64,000 nt of DNA. It comes from Solicoccozyma terricola. Lineage: Eukaryota > Basidiomycota > Tremellomycetes > Filobasidiales > Piskurozymaceae. This document shows, piece by piece, positions 56,722 through 64,000 of this stretch. The notes under the pieces were generated by a model that had not been told where the DNA came from, did not search any database, and worked only from the letters and a program-made list of their open reading frames with translations. The position numbers and the translations under genes are program-made. Position 1 is the first letter of the stretch. Every line of letters begins with the position of its first letter. Location of the stretch: NCBI GenBank assembly GCA_001600875.1, contig BCLD01000002.1:1316531-1380530 (forward strand). Direction: 5' to 3'.

Positions 56722-59408
56722 CTAGTAGACACCTGGAATGAACCGGTATTTGACGACTGCGAAGACGATATGATGTTAGGATTAGGGAACTGTTCACAAA
56801 GATGGAACCAGAACATTGCTTACCTTCGCAGTATCGTTGCCAACTGTTGCAGCGGACGTTGGTGTGTCAGCGAAAGGTCTTGCTCAACAGCAGCAGTGTC
56901 TGGTCACTCACTCGTCTCCATACTTCCTAGCACATCGCTCAAAGTCACGACCGCAACGATGAGTAAGCACAGCCAGGAAGAATGCCGGGTAGAAGAAAGT
57001 GATGGGGGTATGGAAACCGGCAGAAGCACCCCAGATGAAAGATTGGATCCAATCTAGTGCAGTCAAAAAAGCGGATGTTAGTGATGGGTCACCGCGATAA
57101 TCGCCGGTCGTGAATGCGTACCGGCAGTGTAGTTCTGCAGGAAGGCAAAGTGGAGAAACGTAAGGCTCCAGGTCAGACACAGCCAACAATAGATCCATTG
57201 CATCCACACTTACCGGTTTACGAGCCCAAGCCCACCAGCCGCTTGTCAAAAGCTTGTTGCCGTGCTTTGTTTCGATGTAGGTTGGGTTCTCAACAACAGC
57301 TCCTGGTAGTTGAGGGAATGACTTTCGTGGCTTGTAAACGCCTTGTTGCTGCATTTTAAAGCTATTGGAGATTTGCGGGACATTCTACAGTTAGTCAAAG
57401 GCTCGAGAAAGGATTGAGATGTAGGGGACTTACGCGGACTTCTGTGCCATGGAAGTGTCGAAGCTGCATGATCACGGAGAGATCAGCATTGATGGATCGA
57501 CGGAGATTTCCGAAAGGTACGTACACATAGTAGGCGCCCAATAGAGTAGTGGCCATGACGACGACCAGCCAAGTAGGGAATTGGTACGACTTCGGGTCGT
57601 TCCTCGCCATGTAGACGACAGGGTAGCAGTAGGTGAAAGGACTGGTGTGGTTGAGGGATGTCAGTCACGAGGAATGATATTCAAGCATTCAGCGGAGTTG
57701 TCTTACACGCCGGCCATGTTCCAGAAGATGAGCATGAATCCGAACTTTTCATGGTACATGTCCCACTGTCGAATCCATCCGGGTCAGAGTCAGTGGGAAA
57801 AATCAACAAGTGGGGTTTTCGCAGAACAAGCACTCACGGTTTGAGGAATCATTTGCTCGGCTTTGGCACTACCACGTTGTTTAACAATCGTCGATTGTGA
57901 GTCTTTGGTGCTTGATCAACTTCTCGAAATGACACGGTGCTCACCAAGCGTTGATGTAAAGACCAGTGCCAAGAATGATAAGCATCATATTCTAATATGA
58001 CCGTGGAACACATCAGCGTTAATAGATCATGGGCGATGTCTCGCCGGACTCGACTTGCAACTTACTCCAGTCACGTAACCATGCTCCTCATATTGCTTGA
58101 CACCACCACTGATGGCAATGGTGAACAACAAAACCCAAGGGATTCTGACCTCTGCGAACATTTTCAGATCTACACCTTGCCAATTTTTCCTCCCGAATGC
58201 GAAGATTTGACTTGTAAACAACCTCGGATTGAGTGAAGCTCCCATGAAGATATCATAAACGACATTACCCGACATTCGAAGTGGTTCACCTCCGTAATTG
58301 AAATTGACGGAGAGTAGGTAGATCAAGAGTGTGACGGCGAATGAAACGATGATGGCGACGGTCATGATACTTCCAAAGTGGTCGATGAGGGTTGGAAGAG
58401 GGAAGATACCGGTCACATGTAAACCAAAGGAGAGGAGGAGGGTGGTGTAGAAGGAGGAGAGAGCGTTGCAGTGGTAGAGGAGAGCGCGGTAGTTTAGAGA
58501 GGGGACGGGAAGGCCTGGTGGGTTGATGATAGATTCGTCAGCTGGTGTGAAGAGAGATCATTGCGTGAAAAGGATTCTTACCTTCTTGGTCCATGCCAGG
58601 CATCACGAGAGCAAGGAGCAATTGAATTGCAACGAGACTGAGATAGGTAACAAGAGCAATCCTTGTCGGAGCAGCATCCTGAATGGGAACAGGTAGAGTC
58701 GGAGAACGTTAGCAAGAGCTTGAGAAGAGAGCATCTCTCATCGCACTCGTAAAGACAAATAGAGTATTGCTCGCTGCGCTCGCGGAAGAGATAGTCTTCG
58801 CTCCGCTAACGGAATGAGTGCTCAATAACGTTCGCGAAAGAAAGACCTCCCTAACGCGCGGCGTGGCTTTCGCTCAGCGCGCAGACGGACCGGTCGCTCA
58901 CCTTCTTGACATGTTCACCAAGCCGTTCGAGGAACGGCTGGATTTCCGATATCGAGGTCGGGTGTACGAGTTTACCTTGATAGAACCATAGACAGATCCA
59001 GAGGTAGTCTGTATGTGTGGTGCGGTGTGCGGTGTATGGTGTATGGTACGACGCGACAGATGAGCTACTGCGCGTTCAACTGGTTGTGAGAACGAAAACG
59101 AGTGACTGACACATGAGAGCTGGGAAACCCAGCATCATAGCTGTTACACCGACTGGACCACCGAATTCCCAGCTGTAAGGAGTGAAGGGAGTGGGTCAGG
59201 GTTAAAATGCACCGAGCTGAAGTATTATCAGGGTCCCCCCTCATGCACCATCATCCGGGACGCACTCGGTATGACTATCCAACTGCTTGTCGATTTCCTT
59301 GCCATGGGCGGTAGGCTGGTAACCTGTGGTCTTGGGTGCAGCGGCGTGTGTGGTGGCCTTTGCCGCTGTTGCTGCGAGAGTGGCCCTCTGCCTGACTGAC
59401 TGAGCCAT
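56722..59408 (-). CDS. ERG4: ERG4 delta-24(28) sterol reductase
   Basis: Last enzyme of ergosterol synthesis, an ER multi-pass membrane reductase using NADPH. Start MAQSVRQRATLAATAAKA; the next exon reads WEFGGPVGVTAMMLGFPALM, typical of ERG4. Later exons: YYLWICLWFYQGKLVHP, TRIALVTYLSLVAIQLLLAL, TGIFPLPTLIDHFGSIMTVA and YGGEPLRMSGNVVYDIFMGA. Then SLNPRLFTSQIFAFGRKN, DPKSYQFPTWLVVVMATTLL, KHGNKLLTSGWWAWARKP and GFHTPITFFYPAFFLAVLTH, and the conserved end DDWQRYCEVVKYRFIPGVY. Substrate- and NADPH-binding blocks of the family are present. Its intron 58679-58901 (223 nt) is largely palindromic array D. It is divergent from DCN1 with a CACGTG in the shared promoter. Confidence 0.95.
58735..58901 (-). 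repeat. Palindromic array D, inside ERG4 intron
   Basis: Four to five diverged units filling intron 58679-58901. In transcript sense the donor GTGAGCG is itself part of a unit-like sequence. It shares the 17-mer GATAGTCTTCGCTCCGC (plus strand, 58790-58806) with array A, and has the unit core TTCCGCGAGCGCAGCGAG. Confidence 0.88.
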
Positions 59409-59614
59409 GGCTGGATGGATGCTGGTCGATGGTTGTGTTGAAAATGGAAAATGGTGGTCCGACGTTTTGCTTGCTTGGTTGGTTGTTGTTCCAACTTTTT
59501 CCGCCACTCGACGCGAAATTACGTAATCACGTGCTTTTGAATGGGCCAAATGGGATGGATGGCATCGAGAGCAACCAGCAGCATCATCATCAGCAGCAGC
59601 AGCATCACAGCAGC
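59409..59614. promoter_or_regulatory. ERG4 / DCN1 bidirectional promoter
   Basis: 206 bp between outward-facing starts, with CACGTG at 59528-59533 next to TTACGTAA (59518-59525), and CAG/CATCAT repeats just before the DCN1 ATG. Confidence 0.6.
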
Positions 59615-61152
59615 ATGGCATCAGTGAGCACAGCACCCATCACTACCTCCTCGACCCAGCCATCTCATACCGCCGCCCCCCCCCCCCCCCTCTCCCCGTT
59701 AGAAATCCAAGTCCTCCAAGGAGGTCACCACGTTGGTCTCCCAGTTTAGAAGTATCACCGGAGCCTCGTGAGTCGTAGCCGTACAATGCCGTCTTTGGTC
59801 CTTGCAAAGACATTCAAGCTCATACCCTGGTCGTGTGGTGTTGGTCAACACAGCGCCGCCGATGCTAACCGGCTCCTCAAGAAATACACCTACAGCCTTG
59901 AACGGGTGAGCCGGTGACCGCGAGCCGGCGCAATTCCACTCTCGCATTGATGGCACTTGCTGATGGTCGATCCTTCGACTCGCGACAGGCCATCGATGGG
60001 TTCTATGCAGATGGGTCATTACAATCTGCCTTCTCTTCCCCATCAACACCGACAGATAAAAAGGACAAGGAGAAGAAGTTGGGTGATATATGGGAGCAAT
60101 ATAAAGGTGTGTATGGGATTGGTGGGGGTGGGGTGGGGTGGGGTTGGGAAGCACGACGGATGGATACATACGGACATCTTAGCTGATGATGAGGCGGACG
60201 GCACACGGCGAACGAAGATCCACACAACCCAGGACTCATCACCATAGAGGGTACGATGCAGCTATGCGAAGATCTGGAGATCGATCCATCGAGTGTGAGT
60301 GTTGGTAACGGCATAATCTCAGCACGCGATCCAATCATTTTCTCATCCCGGAATGCCAATATGACAGGATCCAGTCCTATTTTGTCTAGCAGCCGATCTT
60401 GGGTCCAAGACAGTTGGAGAATGGCCGAAAGATTCGTGGATCAAGGGATGGAGAGCTATCAATCCAAGGTGGGGCAGAACCGTCAATGTTCACCGACACC
60501 CGCACCGTCTGATTGTTTCTCTGAACCCTACGCTTAGCATCGATTCACTTTCAAAGATGAAAGCTCAACTGCCGTCAATACGATCGAATCTCAACACGGA
60601 TCCGGATTATTTTAAAAAGGTATACAAGCATGTGTTCGATTTGTCTAAAGCGCCAGCAGCTAGAACTCTCGTTTTGGAGCAAGGTGAGCAGTCATCGTTA
60701 CTCTATCAATACAGTGTCCGTATTGATCGTTCCCCGCACTCCATTATAGCTCTATCTTTCTGGCAGGTCCTTATACCACCAGCCTTGGCGTCCAACCCTT
60801 CAGCCCTCTCCCACGTCATCATCACCGACCCGGATTCAGGTGAACAAACCATTGCGCCGGATCCAACACCTCAATTCACTGAACAGCATTTGGATATTTG
60901 GATCGAGTTTCAGAAGAGTAAGGGTAAAGCAATCAGCAGGGATACATGGGATATGTTTTTAGATTTCATAAGGGTTATTGATAAGGATTTCACAGAGTAT
61001 GATGAGGAGGGTGAGTGGGAGAGTGTAAAAAAGAATAATGGGACGGTGTGAGGGGAATCCTCGGCTCATATCCCGACGTTACAACAGGACCTTGGCCATC
61101 AGCAATCGACGAGTTCGTTAGCATTTTCAGAGACAAATCAAGCAAGGCATGA
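59615..61152 (+). CDS. DCN1: DCN1 cullin neddylation ligase
   Basis: Scaffold-type E3 that helps load Nedd8 (Rub1) on cullins. Exon 1 is only ATG GCA TCA. Exon 2 follows a C-rich acceptor and reads KSKSSKEVTTLVSQFRSITG. Later exons AADANRLLKKYTYSLER and AIDGFYADGSLQSAFSSPST complete the UBA-like domain. The PONY domain follows: LGDIWEQYK, then EGTMQLCEDLEIDPSS, GEWPKDSWIKGWRAINP, LIVSLNPTLSIDSLSKMKAQ and FDLSKAPAARTLVLEQ. Then comes the helix block IWIEFQKSKGKAISRDTWDM with FLDFIRVIDKDFTEYDEEG. The last exon gives PWPSAIDEFVSIFRDKSSKA. The TWxxxLxF…YDEEGPWPSxIDEFV pattern is diagnostic. Splice model inferred, but all phases agree. It is convergent with the TFIIIC gene (99 bp). Confidence 0.94.
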
Positions 61153-61251
61153 GTGGACAGGTAGCATACGCGGGACGAAGAGAGTACGGTCCGTTTTACG
61201 ACGTTCACACGATTTTTTATTACATCTGTTGTACTACCACTGTTTTGGCAT

Positions 61252-64000
61252 TCATGAAAGTCCACTCGTCCCGTCGTCAACAGTCGAATAATCCTCGATC
61301 AACCACATCGAGTCAGTCGGGAAAAAGTACGCATGTCCTTCGCTCATGTCGTCCGCGAGCCCGATCTTCCATAACCCCGCTTCGGCAGCCAGTCTTTTGT
61401 TGGGGAATGCTCGCAGGATTCTCTTCTCGTCGACGAGATACTGCAGCAGCTCGTTCGTTTCCACTCGATCAAATGTCTGCGACAAACTTGCTCGAAGATT
61501 GCGCTGTGTCAAAAAAGGACATGAGCATCAGTCATGAACGGCATAATGTCCTCGACAATGCTTGTTCACACGTACCTCGCTAATACCGGGCTTCTGCATG
61601 ACAACTCCAAACGCTCTCTTCACACATCTCTCCCAGACTTTCTCATTTCGATCACCGTTCAGCGTAACCCACTGTCTAGGGAACACAAGCTTGGGAGGTT
61701 GCTCAGATATGCGCGCTGAGCAAGAGACTTCCCAGTCCTCCAGAAAGCTCAATGACACGAGCCGCGGTCCATCGTAGCCAACGAGTCGAATCGGTGGGTT
61801 CTTCGATCCGAAGATGGTCCTGAGCATCGCCATTCCAACATCGCCCTCGATCTTGCATTGTTTCTATGAAAACGGGGTCTATCAGGGATACGTTCTTTTG
61901 GCCAACAACCCATCTTACTCACAAAGACTTCCACTGGCGACATTCCGTCGGCACCAGACTCGGATATGACGTTTATCACGTTATCAAGCAGCGTCTTGTT
62001 CACCACAGCCTCATCTTGAGACACTTCGGTCACCAGAGATTCCGGTAAGTGGATGTTCTGCGGTTTCGCGTCACCTCGAAGTTTGACCCCTATGGAAAGC
62101 TCGATATCACTATCGTCTGGATGTGCAACTCGCTGTTAGCCAACAAGTTTTCAACCTGTCATGATGCCTTGACTTACCAATGAGCTTGGTTTGGTACATA
62201 TTTTTCTTGCTCAACAATCTATTGCAGGCCATTCCATCGATCTCGAAATTCAACTGGTGAAGCATCATCACATATCGGGCGACATTAAGGCAACAAGCGA
62301 CTTCTTCCTCCACCAGCTACTCACCATATCATTGGAAGCCAGGGATAGCGCGCCTGCGAATTGACCATCCAAACAATTGAGCGGCCAGTCGACGAATGCA
62401 TCCTCGGGAAAGTCAGCTGCGACCTCAGCTGCTTGATCGATAAGCTCGCTCGGATATGGCTGTTCCAGTGCCGCCAGGTACCTGCAAGTGAATGTCACTC
62501 ATTAGCGCAGAACCAAAGGAAATATCGCTGAACGCTATTTACGGAGGTGCAAAACCGTATGCCCGTCCCACGGCTTTGCCTGGATCATCCGCATTCAAGG
62601 CTACCACTTTATCAGTCTTGATCATGTCTGTAATCTTGTTGCTGATTGCTTCTTTATCGAACTTGGTGACCAGATCACGAGCTTGAGACACGTGATAGGT
62701 GCTTTCGGGATGGGCAACAATCATCTTTTAGTCGGAACGAAGATTAGCGTGCGCATCAGCATCTACCGAGATGAGCCGCTTCTGCTCACCTTGATTGCAG
62801 CCTCCAACGCCGCATCTTGTCTACCGCTTTGCCGCTGACCTCCCATAGTCTGCCGAAAAGTTGGCAAGCAAGCAGATCGTGATATTAAAGCGGCTTCCCT
62901 CCGATCTTCACTGATGTGCGGCTCCCAGAGGAGCTGTTTAACTGGCTTGCGGACGATCTTCACAGCGTAACGCCGTTCCAGTTCTACAGCAGTCCTTGGC
63001 AGAGGAATCGCTTCACGCTGATCGTTGTCATCAGGCATGCGCGCGCTGTGACCATAATGTGAGGATCGCTTTGCTCAATGCAACAGATTAAGGTACTCAC
63101 ATAATCCCTTTTCGAATCTTTGCTCGGAGCACCTCAACATAGAGCAAAAGATCAAAGTTGACCGGATCGTCAGGGTTAGGATCTGGCAAGAGTTCCGTAC
63201 CTTTGTTCTTCTGCGCAATTTTCTGCCACTCGATGAGCAGCCGATCGATGTACCCAGATAGACCATCGGAGCTTGCGCGAAGGCTTTTAATGCGAAGCCG
63301 GATCTTGTCCGCAGTGACACCTGGTAGGACAGTTTCGAGGGCGCCGTAGGCGCCATTGAGACCAGGAGGCAATCCCATGGCTAAGAGCCGCGCCTGGACG
63401 ACCACCCATGCGTCGAGAGCGAGTTCGTCCCAGTCCTTCGTCCACTTGATCCTTCTTCGTTCACCTGGAGTATAGGTAAAAATAACATCACGAATATGTG
63501 ATCAGAACCATCTTGGCAAGGTCGTCGCAGAGCTCACCTTTCCTTGGTCCCGGCTTCTTCTTGCTCGCACTAGCCTCCGACATCAACCGAACGGCAGTTG
63601 AGGGAATGACCTCCTTGGCCGGCTTCGTTATGCGACTTGCAAAGGCATTCAAAGCACCTTTCAAGCTCCGTGGATTGAATTTGGCCGGATCTCGGCGGAA
63701 CTGCAAGCGGATTGGGTCGAGATATTTTTTGAGTTCGTCTGTCAACGTAACACCGGTTTCGGATAGAGCGGATGCCAGTCGGCCGTCCCATTGATCATCA
63801 ATCTCCTTGGAGCGGACACGAAGTTTATCCTGGATCGCTAATTGAATTGCGGCAGAGTCGACTCGAACGGCGGAGATCGGCTGCACGTTCGTCCTCTTGA
63901 TCCTCGAACCTTGCTGTACAGCTGTCGCTCCTTGTCGTCGGCCTGCCGAAGCAGTCATCTTCCCAACTATGCGACGCACGACATCCACCGGAGCGACTAT
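61252..64000 (-). CDS. TFIIIC large subunit, TFC3-like (5' end outside window)
   Basis: C-terminal part of a large nuclear protein, cut by the right edge; the frame is open to position 64000. Order from the edge: KRTNVQPISAVRVDSAAIQL, KKYLDPIRLQFRRDPAKF, then WTKDWDELALDAWVVVQARL. The winged-helix-like ALEAAIKMIVAHPESTYHVS and a DLVTKFDKEAISNKITDMIK block follow, then SELIDQAAEVAADFPEDAFV, KQCKIEGDVGMAMLRTIFG and GVVMQKPGISEVR. It ends at DDGTSGLS. The tryptophan-rich W(T)xxxDExxLDA block and the C-terminal winged-helix pattern (PGISE..L…LL) resemble the B-box-binding subunit of TFIIIC (Tfc3/GTF3C1) in basidiomycetes. I cannot see the B-block-binding N-terminus, so the call rests on the C-terminal half. 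Many short introns. Confidence 0.62.

Noticed and set aside
1..64000. tRNA, rRNA or other structured RNA genes
   Set aside because: I looked for internal-promoter patterns such as GGTTCGANNCC and found only copies inside coding sequence; nothing folded convincingly by eye.

Overview
The window is nuclear DNA of an intron-rich basidiomycete fungus, most likely a tremellomycete yeast or a relative. The evidence is short GT-AG introns in almost every gene, some exons of only a few codons, C/T-rich acceptor tracts, and an all-fungal gene set: ERG4, EDE1, SIN3, UTP22, an HHK of the kinase-like/ATPase/GAF group, and GGC1. The lineage call is an inference from style and content. I ran no search and checked no marker gene. 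There is one assembly gap of 95 N inside the histidine kinase gene, and several long G or C runs mark unstable or poorly assembled sequence.

Layout. From left to right I support 21 protein-coding genes. On 0.8-11.2 kb are TAF1 (-), a SIKE/FGFR1OP2-like coiled-coil protein (+), an XPG/FEN1-family nuclease (-) and a BCL7-like protein (+). After about 1.5 kb without a supported gene comes an 8-kb hybrid histidine kinase (+, 12.7-20.7 kb), then a small Pro/Ser-rich protein (+). Next are the beta subunit of cytosolic Phe-tRNA synthetase FRS1 (+), a peroxisomal SCP2 sterol carrier protein ending in SKL (-), the SIN3 corepressor (-), the endocytic scaffold EDE1 (-) and an uncharacterised coiled-coil protein (-). 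Then follow an alpha/beta hydrolase (+), a divergent mitochondrial carrier (-), the GTP/GDP carrier GGC1 (+), an RS/RD-repeat protein (-) and SCD6/LSM14 (+). The right end holds SQT1/AAMP (-), UTP22 (+), ERG4 (-), DCN1 (+) and a TFIIIC-type large subunit (-) that runs off the right edge.

Organisation. Genes are packed mostly as head-to-head and tail-to-tail pairs, with 0.2-0.3 kb shared promoters and tail-to-tail gaps as small as 10 bp. A CACGTG E-box sits in six of the intergenic promoters. Two copies inside a 16-bp direct repeat lie between the ribosome-assembly genes SQT1 and UTP22.

Most unusual signal. Four introns, in the RS/RD gene, SCD6, SQT1 and ERG4, all between 46.1 and 58.9 kb, carry arrays of a diverged ~22-28-nt unit built on the palindrome CTTCGCGAGCGAAG. 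All four arrays have the same orientation relative to their transcripts. In two of them the array runs up to the intron's own GTGAG donor. I noticed no copy elsewhere in the window. This looks like a dispersed, intron-seeking (introner-like) repeat family and is the best candidate here for something undescribed.
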